Part shown: in pieces, positions 5,203 through 12,406 of the stretch | Numbering within the stretch: the first letter of the stretch is position 1 | How the letters are laid out: every line of letters begins with the position of its first letter | Translations under genes and position numbers: made by a program | The notes under the pieces: model-generated | Databases searched by the model: none | What the model was told of the DNA's origin: nothing | What the model saw: only the letters and a program-made list of their open reading frames with translations | NCBI GenBank assembly: GCA_026967815.1 | Contig: JAPUUO010000015.1 | Location: 1 to 14,149 of the forward strand | Direction: 5' to 3' | DNA from: Candidatus Bathyarchaeota archaeon | GTDB lineage: Archaea; Thermoproteota; Bathyarchaeia; Bathyarchaeales; Bathyarchaeaceae | Length of the DNA: 14,149 bases

Positions 5203-5805
5203 ATGTCATTAATTAGTGATTTATATAAAATACAAAAAAAAGATCTTAAGAACGCAGTAAATGTACTCACTAATGCATTTTCTGAAGATTCAATGTGGAA
5301 AGAAGTCTTTGATGATGAAGATAAGAACCGTGTACTAACTGAAGTTATGGTTAGATTTTGTATGAAATATGGTAATGTCTTATCGACATCTGATAATTTA
5401 GAAGGAGTAATGGCAATTGCACCTCATGATAAAGATATGACAGCATGGAGAGTTATTCGAAGTGGTGCTTTTTTTCTTTCTATGAAAATAGCAAGCGAAG
5501 CAAAGAAAATGCAAGTTCTCAGTAAGGCAATTGAAGAAGCGAAGAAAAGCCTGAATTTGGGCCCATATATACATCTATTAATAATGGGTGTTTCACAAAA
5601 ATTTCAAGGAAAAGGTTTTGGAGGAAAATTATTAAGAGCACTTATAGAAAAAGCTGAAACAGAAAGAAAACCCATATATTTGGAGACTCAAAAAGAAGAC
5701 AATATTAATTTCTATGAAAAGTATGGATTTTCTGTCAAGAAAAAAATAATTCTTCCAGAACCATTGAATCTACCAATGTGGCTAATGGTTCGAGATGCGA
5801 AATAG
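5203..5805 (+). CDS. GNAT family N-acetyltransferase
   Basis: This 200-residue protein has the GNAT fold. The acetyl-CoA pyrophosphate-binding motif A is at about 129-144 (GVSQKFQGKGFGGKLL, with Q135, G136, G138 and G140). It is followed by the helix of motif A, the strand KPIYLETQ, and the late NFYEKYGF segment (169-176) whose tyrosine is often catalytic. The substrate cannot be deduced; small molecules and protein N-termini are both possible. The N-terminal half (residues 30-120) is less conserved and helical, as in GNATs acting on small compounds. The gene is markedly richer in A and T than its neighbours, with AAA, ATA and TTA codons favoured, which could reflect transfer from an AT-rich genome. 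Its transcript is probably leaderless. Confidence 0.85.
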   Translation: MSLISDLYKIQKKDLKNAVNVLTNAFSEDSMWKEVFDDEDKNRVLTEVMVRFCMKYGNVLSTSDNLEGVMAIAPHDKDMTAWRVIRSGAFFLSMKIASEAKKMQVLSKAIEEAKKSLNLGPYIHLLIMGVSQKFQGKGFGGKLLRALIEKAETERKPIYLETQKEDNINFYEKYGFSVKKKIILPEPLNLPMWLMVRDAK

Positions 5806-5877
5806 GTTTTTTGCCAATAAAAAGGAGTTCAAATCTCGTTTCCCCAGCGCTACTTTTACTCAGGTTTATATTCGAAT

Positions 5878-5897
5878 CATTAACCTATGCGCGCGCA
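5878..5897. repeat. TGCGCGCGCA palindrome with shared flank
   Basis: The 10-bp perfect palindrome TGCGCGCGCA (5888-5897) follows CATTAACCTA. The pairing of this flank with the block matches the copy at 5141-5159 at 16 of 19 positions. It lies between the acetyltransferase and HD-domain genes. Confidence 0.5.
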
Positions 5898-5957
5898 CAA
5901 AGATTCTCGCCCAATCTTTTGCATCGTGATGATGTTTGCGTTCGATGCGATCGATTG

Positions 5958-5967
5958 TTTAATAAAT
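5958..5967 (+). promoter_or_regulatory. TATA-like box for HD-domain gene
   Basis: The sequence is TTTAATAAAT. Transcription would begin near 5987, downstream of the possible early starts at 5973 and 5979, which favours the ATG at 6009 as the true start. Confidence 0.45.
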
Positions 5968-6008
5968 GATGCGTGGAAATGAGAAATGAACAGAGGAGAA
6001 AGTTCTGT

Positions 6009-7286
6009 ATGCGGCAGTATTGGGGTGAAATTAAAGACCCAGTGTTTGGCTACGTGTACATCACTGCAGCTGAAAAGGAGATCATCGATTCGTTTCCCGT
6101 GCAACGACTCCGACGGCTACGGCAACTGGCCGGCTCCGAGTACGTCTATCCCGGGGCGAACCACACACGCTTTGAGCATTCGGTTGGCGTGATGTACCTC
6201 GCTGGGCTCCTAGCTGAAAACCCCTATCTATCATCTTATTTCAGTGAGGAAGACTACCAAGCCATCCGCATTGCTGCCTTACTCCATGATGTTGGCCATG
6301 GGCCGTTCTCTCACATCTTCGAGCATCTACTCGACAAGTTTCTCCACAAAACCCATGAAGACATGAACGTGTGGATCGTTCAAAACTCCGGATTACACGA
6401 TATACTCAGCAAGTTAGGATACGACCCTGACATGATCGCGAAGCTTTCGGTTGGCTGGCTCCACAAGCCTAAAAAAGCCTTTATGGACCAAATCATTCGC
6501 AGCGCGGTGGACGTCGACAAACTCGACTTCGTTGTTCGCGACACCTTCCACACGGGCGCGCAATACGGCTACGTCGACATCTTCCGCCTCATTCACATGA
6601 TCGACGTGATAAACGAAAACCTCGCCGTAGACCTAGGCGCCCTTTCCGCCCTTGAATCCTTCATCATCGCACGAATCGAATCCTTCAAAAGCATATACTT
6701 CCACAGAGTTGGACGAGCGGCTCAACTCATGCTCGCCATGGCGATGGAACAGGCAAAAGACGAACTAGGCCTTGTAGCCTTCAAAACGCCAGACGAGTAC
6801 CTCGCCTTAAACGACTACACCGTATGGACTATGCTGAAACAATGCGGCAGATCTAAAGCAATCATCGAAAACCTCGAGAAGCGCAAACTGCTCAAATGCG
6901 CCTATGAACAAACATTCTACGTCAAAGACAAAACTGTGTCCAGCATCTTCACGGTCGAAGAATTTAGAAACCAAATACGCAACCAAATCGCCTCCCAAGC
7001 CAAAGTCCAGCCCGAATCAGTGGTGATCGACGTGCCCACCCTGCCCTCGGTGCCCTATCGGCACTCAGTATTGTTAGAGCCCATGGAGATCCCGGTGTTC
7101 CGTCGAACCAAAGATGGGCGCAAGGTGCAGCAGAGGCTCAGCGACATGTCTGGCATATTTGACGTGCTGAGAGGGTTCATGAACATCCTTCGCGTGTACA
7201 CGAACGAGAAAAACCGAGAAGCAGTGGGTGAAGCAGCATCTAAACTTCTAGGTGGAATTCCGTCCTCAGCAAAAATATCGTTCTAG
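6009..7286 (+). CDS. HD-domain phosphohydrolase (COG1078/SAMHD1-like)
   Basis: This is a 425-residue metal-dependent phosphohydrolase of the family that includes dNTP triphosphohydrolases. Metal-binding signatures are visible in order: TRFEHSVGV with H57, LLHDVGHGPFSH with H93-D94, and DVDKLDFVVRD near 168-178 with the last aspartate ligand. Substrates may be dNTPs or other nucleotides; the sequence does not decide. The N-terminus MRQYWGEIKDPVFGYVYIT is the usual start of this family, and GAGGAG lies about ten bases before the ATG at 6009. Starts at 5973 (GTG) or 5979 (ATG) would add 12 or 10 residues but fall upstream of the predicted transcript start. The C-terminal 120 residues, with a basic RTKDGRKVQQR segment, are less conserved. 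There is no operon partner. Confidence 0.9.
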   Translation: MRQYWGEIKDPVFGYVYITAAEKEIIDSFPVQRLRRLRQLAGSEYVYPGANHTRFEHSVGVMYLAGLLAENPYLSSYFSEEDYQAIRIAALLHDVGHGPFSHIFEHLLDKFLHKTHEDMNVWIVQNSGLHDILSKLGYDPDMIAKLSVGWLHKPKKAFMDQIIRSAVDVDKLDFVVRDTFHTGAQYGYVDIFRLIHMIDVINENLAVDLGALSALESFIIARIESFKSIYFHRVGRAAQLMLAMAMEQAKDELGLVAFKTPDEYLALNDYTVWTMLKQCGRSKAIIENLEKRKLLKCAYEQTFYVKDKTVSSIFTVEEFRNQIRNQIASQAKVQPESVVIDVPTLPSVPYRHSVLLEPMEIPVFRRTKDGRKVQQRLSDMSGIFDVLRGFMNILRVYTNEKNREAVGEAASKLLGGIPSSAKISF

Positions 7287-7473
7287 GCAAAACCGAAGAT
7301 TGTTCAACTGAAAGCCAAGACATCGAAGCGAAAAAACCAGCTGATGCAAACTCTTAAAAAGGAAAAATCTTAGGCATTTCGCAACCCCATCAGTTCTCAA
7401 GTTGAATTGACCAAAATTCAGAAAGAGTCATCGAGAAAGACCACGACTGGAGGACATCGCACGCAGCGGGCTT

Positions 7474-8229
7474 TCAACTGACTCTTACGCAGCATTTTGG
7501 ATTTCCGTAGTATTCTCTAGGCATCGTCATCAGTGCTTTATCGTTGGTCATTATTGCCACCTCATCCTTCCAGCTGGAGACTGTTATGAGCATCTTCATG
7601 TCCGAAATAACCATGTTACAAGGACATGCCAGGATCCTTGGTTGACCTATTTCCTTCAGGTTTGTGGTTATCCGTAGTTTTCTGGTTACGGCAAATTTTG
7701 TTTCGACATGCTTACTTGCCTTCAATATAGACGAGTTTAGCTCATCAAGCAGATCTTTTTCCGATATGAAAACCACAACTTCTTCTTTGGCTGAGCTTAT
7801 CAGATCTTTCATCTTGCCAATTATGTTTCGTCGTCCACGAATCACATAAGCTAATCCCATCTTTTCTTTGCCTTCAACACTTTCGAACATCGGCGAAAGA
7901 GAATCTGCAAGGTTATCTGCTTGGCTGACCTTTTGATTCAAGTTTTCCACAAGTTGTTGCTTCAGGTTGTTTATGGCTTCCTTCGGATGCAGAGCCTTGT
8001 AAATATTCGGTGTTCCTCCTTGAACGATTATCATTCCTTTTTTTGAAAGCTCGCTCAAGACGTAGTATATTTTGGAGTCAGGTATGCCTGTTTCTTTGCA
8101 GAGAAAGCCAGCCGATGCGGAGGAATGAGACAAGAGTGCCAAAAACGCCTTAGCTGCATTTGTTGAAAGACCTAACGTCTTAAGATTAGATAAGAGACTC
8201 TCTTTGACAGACTGGTTGATTCTGTCCAC
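7474..8229 (-). CDS. TrmB-family transcriptional regulator
   Basis: This is a 251-residue archaeal-type regulator. The winged helix-turn-helix occupies about residues 12-85, with the recognition helix in CKETGIPDSKIYYVLSELSKKG. A coiled linker (85-115) leads to a TrmB-like sensor region (about 125-240) beginning AYVIRGRRNIIGKMKDLI. The call rests on this pattern; TrmB relatives bind sugars or other effectors. Unusual features are C44, the CPC pair C202/C204 and the adjacent C246-C247 close to the C-terminus, which could bind a metal or metalloid or respond to redox state. That is inference. The start is GTG at 8229, with GGAAG about ten bases upstream. It is divergent from nitroreductase and arsM, and the 97-bp spacer contains an inverted repeat and a shared TATA region, so autoregulation and control of that set are likely. 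Confidence 0.85.
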   Translation of the reverse strand: MDRINQSVKESLLSNLKTLGLSTNAAKAFLALLSHSSASAGFLCKETGIPDSKIYYVLSELSKKGMIIVQGGTPNIYKALHPKEAINNLKQQLVENLNQKVSQADNLADSLSPMFESVEGKEKMGLAYVIRGRRNIIGKMKDLISSAKEEVVVFISEKDLLDELNSSILKASKHVETKFAVTRKLRITTNLKEIGQPRILACPCNMVISDMKMLITVSSWKDEVAIMTNDKALMTMPREYYGNPKCCVRVS

Positions 8230-8269
8230 GTTCTCAACTTCCTTTTTCTCATAAGATTATGTAAGAGAA

Positions 8270-8307
8270 GGTTTATACGTCTTTCTACCACAAAAGAGTA
8301 GTAGAAA
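8270..8307. promoter_or_regulatory. Divergent promoter and candidate operator
   Basis: GGTTTATACG (8270-8279) can serve as a TATA box in either direction: rightward for the nitroreductase gene (start 8327) and leftward for the regulator (start 8229). Immediately downstream TTTCTAC (8282-8288) and GTAGAAA (8301-8307) form a perfect 7-bp inverted repeat with a 12-bp spacer, about two helical turns between half-sites. A further GGTAGAAGG follows at 8310. A dimeric TrmB-type protein bound here would cover the nitroreductase transcription start region and could block both genes. Confidence 0.5.
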
Positions 8308-8326
8308 TAGGTAGAAGGATGCGTGA

Positions 8327-8899
8327 ATGAGAAAGAATCCAAACCTAGAAGTTACAGAAAACTTCTTTGAAATCGTCGAAAAAAGACGAGCTATACGAAA
8401 ATACAAGCCGTATGACATTCCAGACGAGGACCTGAAAAAAATTCTTGAAGCAGCTCGACTTGCCCCTTCTGCAGATAATAGTCAACCCTGGCGCTTCATA
8501 ATTGTAAAAGATCAGAAAACGAAAGAGCTGCTGGCAAAACCTTCGACCCAAACCTTCATCGCTGATGCTAACGCCATAGTTGTGGTGCTTGGAGATCCCA
8601 GCGTTTCATGCTGCTCGCGCGCGACTTGGACCACACGAGATCCAATGATCGCCACAGAACATTTAGTATTAGCCGCGATGGCTTTGGGCTACGGAACTTG
8701 CTGGATCGCAAACTACGAGTCGCGCCCCCAAGAGTGGGTTCACGAAGTCAAGAAGACATTGCAGATACCCGAACATATGCACATTGTCGTCCTTGTAGCG
8801 ATTGGAGTTCCCGACGAAAAGCCCTCGCCTAGACCAAGGAAAAGCCTTCAAGAAATTTGCTTTGATGGAGTATACGGAAGTCCATTGAGATTCCATTAA
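8327..8899 (+). CDS. Nitroreductase family flavoprotein
   Basis: This is a 190-residue member of the FMN-dependent nitroreductase family, dimeric oxidoreductases using NAD(P)H. The N-terminal KRRAIRKY (19-26) and RLAPSADNSQPWRFIIV (44-60) contribute to FMN binding through R20, R21, S49, N51 and Q53. LVLAAMALGYGTCWIANY (113-130) is the conserved central helix and strand. The real substrate is unknown; quinones, nitro compounds and metals have all been reported in the family. It is the first gene of a probable operon with arsM (43-bp gap) and the flavin reductase-like gene, opposite the TrmB-like regulator. A TCGCGCGCGA palindrome (8615-8624) lies inside the gene over the CSRAT codons. Start ATG is at 8327 with a weak AAGGAT upstream. 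Confidence 0.9.
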   Translation: MRKNPNLEVTENFFEIVEKRRAIRKYKPYDIPDEDLKKILEAARLAPSADNSQPWRFIIVKDQKTKELLAKPSTQTFIADANAIVVVLGDPSVSCCSRATWTTRDPMIATEHLVLAAMALGYGTCWIANYESRPQEWVHEVKKTLQIPEHMHIVVLVAIGVPDEKPSPRPRKSLQEICFDGVYGSPLRFH

Positions 8900-8941
8900 A
8901 CATATCATATCCTATTTGCACACTATTGGTTGGTGACGAAG

Positions 8942-9691
8942 ATGAAAGAAAAAGAAGTTAAAGAGTTCGTCAAAAAAAGATACGGTGAAGTAGCCAAAAC
9001 TCGTCGTTCATCATCTTGTTGTTGTGGGTCCCCCGCCACGGACGCCGCTTTGCGAATAGGTTACTCTGAGAAAGACCTAGAAAATATCCCAGAAGCCTCA
9101 ATTATGGGTCTAGGCTGTGGAAATCCTGTAGCATTGGCTAGTTTAGAGGAGGGCAAGACAGTTCTAGATTTAGGCTCTGGCGGCGGAATCGACGTCTTCT
9201 TGGCTGCCAGAAAAGTTGGACCCAAAGGAAAAGCGATCGGAGTTGACATGACAGAGGAAATGGTCAATAGAGCTAGAGCCACGGCTTCAAAATATGGCTA
9301 CCAGAACGTCGATATTCGATTGGGTGAAATCGAGAATCTGCCTGTTGAAGATGATTCTGTGGATGTTGTCATCAGCAATTGTGTGATCAACCTGTCTCTG
9401 GACAAGGAGAAGGTATTCCGAGAAGCCTACAGAGTTTTGAAACCCGGGGGAAGAATTATGATTTCTGACCTAGTTACAGAGGGAGAATTGCCGGAAGAGG
9501 TTAGGAAGAGCTTTGATGCTTGGGCTGGCTGCATCGCAGGTGCGCTTGAAAAGCATCAATATCTGGATACCATAAGAAGAGCAGGGTTCAAAAAGGTCAA
9601 GATTGCTTCGGAATCAACTTTTACCATAGACGTTTCTCATGAATTGAAAGGAAAAATTACGAGCGTTCAAGTAGAAGGCCACAAACTCTAA
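8942..9691 (+). CDS. arsM: Arsenite S-adenosylmethionine methyltransferase
   Basis: ArsM transfers methyl groups from S-adenosylmethionine to trivalent arsenic, giving methylated and finally volatile arsines. The 249-residue protein has the class I methyltransferase fold: VLDLGSGGG at 74-82 and the acidic GVDMTEEM at 100-107. The three arsenic-binding cysteines of the family appear as GLGCGNP (C59), SNCVIN (C147) and AGCIAG (C197). An N-terminal CCC run (26-28), common in prokaryotic ArsM, is also present. The ATG at 8942 has GGTGA five bases upstream; earlier TTG (8930) and GTG (8933) starts are possible. The gene follows nitroreductase by 43 bp. No arsR, arsA, arsB or arsC is seen in the window, so methylation may stand as a separate detoxification route. 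Confidence 0.93.
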   Translation: MKEKEVKEFVKKRYGEVAKTRRSSSCCCGSPATDAALRIGYSEKDLENIPEASIMGLGCGNPVALASLEEGKTVLDLGSGGGIDVFLAARKVGPKGKAIGVDMTEEMVNRARATASKYGYQNVDIRLGEIENLPVEDDSVDVVISNCVINLSLDKEKVFREAYRVLKPGGRIMISDLVTEGELPEEVRKSFDAWAGCIAGALEKHQYLDTIRRAGFKKVKIASESTFTIDVSHELKGKITSVQVEGHKL

Positions 9692-9711
9692 TTTCGCGCG
9701 CGGTGTCCAAC
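9691..9711. repeat. Dispersed repeat, short third copy
   Basis: The stretch starts at the last base of the arsM stop codon: ATTT, then CGCGCGCG, then GTGTCCAAC. Copy B has ATTTCGCGCGCG, C, TGT, four extra bases, then CCAAC (12434 onwards). The flanks on both sides of the GC block agree, but similarity fades after CCAAC and there is no GATATC palindrome. Confidence 0.45.
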
Positions 9712-9747
9712 GCGTAGCGGTCATTTCCTATCCAAAGGTGAATGTAA

Positions 9748-10311
9748 GTGAGCAAAGCGAGATTGATGAAGCAGGAACTTGATGGCAATCTGCTGAGTCC
9801 ACTACCGGTAATTTTGGTCGGAGCGATGGTCAAGGACCATCCAAACTACCTGGTAATTGGATATAGTTCGCCTTTTGACTTTGGGAGATACATTTTCTTC
9901 AGTTTGTATAAGAAACGTTATACTCGAATCGGAATTCACGAGAATCGAACATTCAGTGTGAACATCCCTTCAGAGAATCTCTTGGCCCAAACGAAAATCT
10001 GCGGAAGCAAGTCTGGCCGGAACTTCGACAAGGGAACACTCTTTGACACATTTTACGGCGAGCTAAAAACCGCTCCCATGATTCGCCAGTGCCCCATAAA
10101 CATAGAGTGTGAAGTGACTGAAATCCTCGACTATGATCCTAACGAAGGAATCATTGGCAAAGTCATCAAATCGTACGTTGACCCACAGTGCCTCACAGAT
10201 GGCAAGCTCGACATGAGAAAGGTTCATCCAATCATCTGGGCCACAGGCGGTGACTTCAACTACTACCGACTTGGGAAACGGCTTGGTCAAGAGGACGGCA
10301 AAACTGACTGA
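9748..10311 (+). CDS. Flavin reductase-like flavoprotein (flavoredoxin type)
   Basis: This is a 187-residue protein of the flavin reductase-like, FMN-binding split-barrel family; flavoredoxins and flavin reductases are relatives. Recognisable stretches are the strand LSPLPVILVGAM (16-27), SPFDFGRYIFFSLYKKRYT (41-59), TFSVNIPSENLL (68-79) and CGSKSGRNFDK (85-95). Its role may be to deliver electrons or reduced flavin, possibly to partners in the same cluster. The start is GTG at 9748: AGGTGA (9736-9741) stands six bases upstream. In that six-base spacer is ATGTAA, a start codon directly followed by a stop. A 56-bp gap containing a GC block separates it from arsM, so it may be in the same operon or have its own control. 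Confidence 0.85.
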   Translation: MSKARLMKQELDGNLLSPLPVILVGAMVKDHPNYLVIGYSSPFDFGRYIFFSLYKKRYTRIGIHENRTFSVNIPSENLLAQTKICGSKSGRNFDKGTLFDTFYGELKTAPMIRQCPINIECEVTEILDYDPNEGIIGKVIKSYVDPQCLTDGKLDMRKVHPIIWATGGDFNYYRLGKRLGQEDGKTD

Positions 10312-10369
10312 GGAGAAGCTAATCCAGATACCGAACGGTGAGTAGTTAGTGCAAATCTAATGCAGTGCA

Positions 10370-10383
10370 AAATGCGCGCATTT
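10370..10383. repeat. 14-bp perfect palindrome with GCGCGC core
   Basis: AAATGCGCGCATTT reads the same on both strands. It lies about 60 bp after the flavin reductase stop. It is the longest of the GCGCGC-centred palindromes here and is symmetric beyond the GC core, unlike simple alternating C/G runs. Confidence 0.7.
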
Positions 10384-10624
10384 CTGAGATGATGGAAAAG
10401 CAATAGAAGACCCTATCAATCCCCAAAAATCACAAAAGATTGAAAAGACAATCCGGAACATTGGAAAAAAGTTGCTTGCATGCTTATGCGTCGTTGTGCA
10501 CACTCGCGCACGAGACAGATGCAACACTAATTTGATGGACTTTTGAAAACTTCATTGTTTCATCATTGCCCCTAATTGGGCATACATGCATGTTTTAAGG
10601 CATCAGACATTAAAGCTCATGTTG

Positions 10625-10655
10625 CTGTTGCGTCACAGTCACATAGGCTTAAAAG
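10625..10655 (+). promoter_or_regulatory. Thioferritin promoter with dyad operator
   Basis: The dyad CTGT-N6-ACAG (10625-10638) runs on into TCACA, and a TATA-like CTTAAAAG lies at 10648-10655. The AhpD-like gene has the same arrangement on the minus strand at 1308-1338, with an identical CACAGTCACA and the same spacing to the TTAA core. The distance from TATA core to start codon is also close (72 versus 66 bases). Peroxide- or iron-responsive control is the likely meaning, given the two gene products. Confidence 0.55.
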
Positions 10656-10720
10656 TCTACATTTCCTTACTGGCATTTTGCATACAACTAATCATCGTGT
10701 GAGTTTGAGGAGGTGATAAT

Positions 10721-11272
10721 ATGGCTAGAGTAGCACGAGAAATGGTGGAGAAAGCTGGAATCAATGTTGACCAGCTCGTTGAGTTGTTAGTCAAGAATGC
10801 TGCAGCAGAACTTACAACTTACTACTACTATACTATCCTTCGATGTAATCTAATAGGGCTAGAAGGAGAAGGGATCAAGGAGATCGCAGAGGTCGCTCGA
10901 ATTGAAGATCGTAACCACTTTGAGGCTCTTGTCCCCCGCATATACGAGCTAGGAGGCAAGCTCCCAGAAAACATGAAAACTTTTCATGACATCTCGGCTT
11001 GTCCGCCTGCCAGACTACCTAAGGATCCAACCGACATCAAGGCAATGTTAACTGTGCTTGTAGAAGCGGAGAGATGCGCAGTAAGAGGATATACACACAT
11101 CTGTAATCTAACTGCCGGTAAGGACCATCGAACCTATGATTTGTCTCAGGCGATCCTTAACGAGGAGATTGAGCATGAGTCTTGGTTCTCCGAATTCCTG
11201 GGTGAAGGACCATCTGGCCACTTCATGCGTAGAGGTGAAAGTTCACCTTTCGTCTCCAAGTTCCTCAGGTAG
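10721..11272 (+). CDS. Dps-like ferritin (DPSL, thioferritin)
   Basis: This 183-residue four-helix protein belongs to the archaeal Dps-like (thioferritin) group, which forms 12-subunit cages that oxidise iron with hydrogen peroxide and shield DNA. Likely iron ligands are E30 (AAAELTTYYYY), E62 and H66 (IEDRNHFE), E116 (VEAE), E149/E150 and H152 (NEEIEHE). The group's hallmark cysteine pair near the ferroxidase centre is present as ISACP (C94) and ERCAVRGY (C119), 25 residues apart as I recall for the Sulfolobus protein. A complete GGAGGTGAT (10709-10717) precedes the ATG by three bases, suggesting high expression. A cytochrome b5-like gene and a ZIP transporter gene follow. A 7-bp inverted repeat (AGGTGAA/TTCACCT) lies in the last codons, before a T-rich terminator. 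Confidence 0.9.
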   Translation: MARVAREMVEKAGINVDQLVELLVKNAAAELTTYYYYTILRCNLIGLEGEGIKEIAEVARIEDRNHFEALVPRIYELGGKLPENMKTFHDISACPPARLPKDPTDIKAMLTVLVEAERCAVRGYTHICNLTAGKDHRTYDLSQAILNEEIEHESWFSEFLGEGPSGHFMRRGESSPFVSKFLR

Positions 11273-11273
11273 C

Positions 11274-11297
11274 CCTTTTCTCCCTTTCCTTTTTTTC
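11274..11297 (+). terminator. T-rich terminator after thioferritin gene
   Basis: Directly after the stop codon there are 24 pyrimidines in a row, including a run of seven T. This is the form expected of an archaeal terminator and suggests most thioferritin transcripts end here rather than running into the cytochrome b5-like gene. Confidence 0.55.
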
Positions 11298-11318
11298 AAA
11301 CGTTGAAAGGTTTGGTGT

Positions 11319-11582
11319 ATGAAAAAGTTCCTGTTGGAAGAGGTTGCCCAATGCAATGGGAAAAATGGAAATCCAGTGTATGTGCTTTTCAAGGGAAAAG
11401 TATACGATGTGTCAGCTAGTTTTCTTTGGAAAGACGGAACCCACCAAGTTCTTCACAGCGCTGGCGTGGATTTGACGAATGCCTTAGAGCAAGCTCCACA
11501 CGGTCGAGATGTTCTCGAAAAGTTTCCCGTGGTCGGGATCCTACACGATGCTGGCATGTCTTCCACGCAATCTAAACCTTGA
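11319..11582 (+). CDS. Cytochrome b5-like haem-binding protein
   Basis: This 87-residue stand-alone cytochrome b5-like domain has no signal peptide or membrane anchor, so it should be cytoplasmic. The pattern is FLLEEVAQCNGKNGNPVYV (4-22), then FKGKVYDVSASFLWKDGTH (24-42), then HSAGVDLTNAL and APHGRDVL. Expected axial haem ligands are H42 or H46 and H61. This short form is known from archaea and anaerobic bacteria, but its partners are mostly unknown. Its place between thioferritin and a metal importer suggests one-electron transfer in iron loading or release, which is inference. The start ATG has AAAGG about eight bases upstream. No TATA box is evident, so it may rely on readthrough past the T-rich tract. 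Confidence 0.85.
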   Translation: MKKFLLEEVAQCNGKNGNPVYVLFKGKVYDVSASFLWKDGTHQVLHSAGVDLTNALEQAPHGRDVLEKFPVVGILHDAGMSSTQSKP

Positions 11583-11650
11583 GAATGTGGAGTTCATTGA
11601 AATCTTTGTTTCTTCAAACATCTTACATACATTGCACATAGGCTTGTGGG

Positions 11651-12406
11651 TTGTCTGTGAACGAGGAAATCATTTGGCTTGGTTCCATCGCTAGCTTAAT
11701 TGCCGGTTTAGCCACTGGTGCAGGAGCCATACCAGTCTTGTTTACAAAACGAATTTCAGACAGGTTGCTAGATGTTATGCTTGGATTTTCGGCTGGCGTG
11801 ATGCTAGCCGCCACCTCTTTCAGTTTGATAGTCCCGGCTATTGATCTAAGCGGTCCATTAGTTGCTGTGTTTGGGCTTATATTAGGTGCTCTTGTATTAC
11901 ATCTGGTTGATCGTCTTATCCCTCATTTTCATCCGTTTTTGGGCGCTGAAGGCCCTCCTTCGAAGTTGCCGCGAGTATGGCTGTTTGTGCTTGCAATAAC
12001 CATCCATAACTTCCCTGAGGGATTGGCGGTGGGAGTAAGCTTTGGCAGTGGGGATGTGTCAGCTGGTCTCGTAATAGCCCTGGCTATAGGGCTACAAAAC
12101 ATGCCCGAAGGTCTTGCGGTTGCTTTGACCTTGCTAAGAGAAGGACACAGCCGAGGCAAGTCTCTATGGTATGCGATTCTAACTGGTGTTGTTGAACCTG
12201 TTGGAGGTTTGTTGGGTGTCGCTTTGGTCTCTATTTCTCAGCCGATTTTGCCTTGGGGGCTTGCTTTTGCTGCAGGTGCCATGCTTTTTGTGGTGAGTGA
12301 TGAAATGATTCCTGAAAGTCACAGGAAAGGATTCGCCAGAGAGGCGACCTTTGGGCTGATAGCGGGATTCGTTGTCATGATGTTCCTAGATTGTGTCTTT
12401 GCTTGA
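11651..12406 (+). CDS. ZIP family metal transporter
   Basis: ZIP proteins bring divalent zinc, iron or manganese into the cytoplasm. The 251-residue protein has about eight hydrophobic segments. The metal-site motifs of spans 4 and 5 are seen as HNFPEG (119-124) and QNMPEG (149-154), with E182 in VVEPVGG and a late SDEMIPESH (216-224). The glutamine in place of the second histidine resembles the GufA/ZIP11 and ZupT branch. A short His-bearing loop (PHFHPF, 91-96) is a likely metal-gathering segment. The start is TTG at 11651; GTG at 11657 is an alternative. TATA-like TCTTACATAC lies about 26 bp upstream, so the message may be leaderless. The gene follows the cytochrome b5-like gene by 68 bp. 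Confidence 0.9.
   Translation: MSVNEEIIWLGSIASLIAGLATGAGAIPVLFTKRISDRLLDVMLGFSAGVMLAATSFSLIVPAIDLSGPLVAVFGLILGALVLHLVDRLIPHFHPFLGAEGPPSKLPRVWLFVLAITIHNFPEGLAVGVSFGSGDVSAGLVIALAIGLQNMPEGLAVALTLLREGHSRGKSLWYAILTGVVEPVGGLLGVALVSISQPILPWGLAFAAGAMLFVVSDEMIPESHRKGFAREATFGLIAGFVVMMFLDCVFA

Larger units (their letters stand above)
10312..10720. other. Intergenic region with palindromes and thioferritin promoter
   Basis: No gene was found in these 409 bp. Structure includes the 14-bp palindrome at 10370-10383, a TGCCC-ctaatt-GGGCA hairpin near 10567-10582, the 10-bp palindrome ACATGCATGT (10584-10593), a CTCG-CGCA-CGAG inverted repeat near 10503-10514, and the thioferritin promoter with its dyad (10625-10655). 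Confidence 0.5.

Noticed and set aside
5824..5838. T-arm-like GGAGTTCAAATCTCG suggesting a tRNA or tRNA remnant
   Set aside because: The stem has only three pairs, no matching acceptor or anticodon arm is found upstream, and the 5' part would lie inside the acetyltransferase coding region.
8615..8624. TCGCGCGCGA within the nitroreductase gene as a frameshift or insertion scar
   Set aside because: The reading frame and family alignment run through it without disruption; it encodes part of CSRAT. It was counted only as a coding occurrence of the motif.
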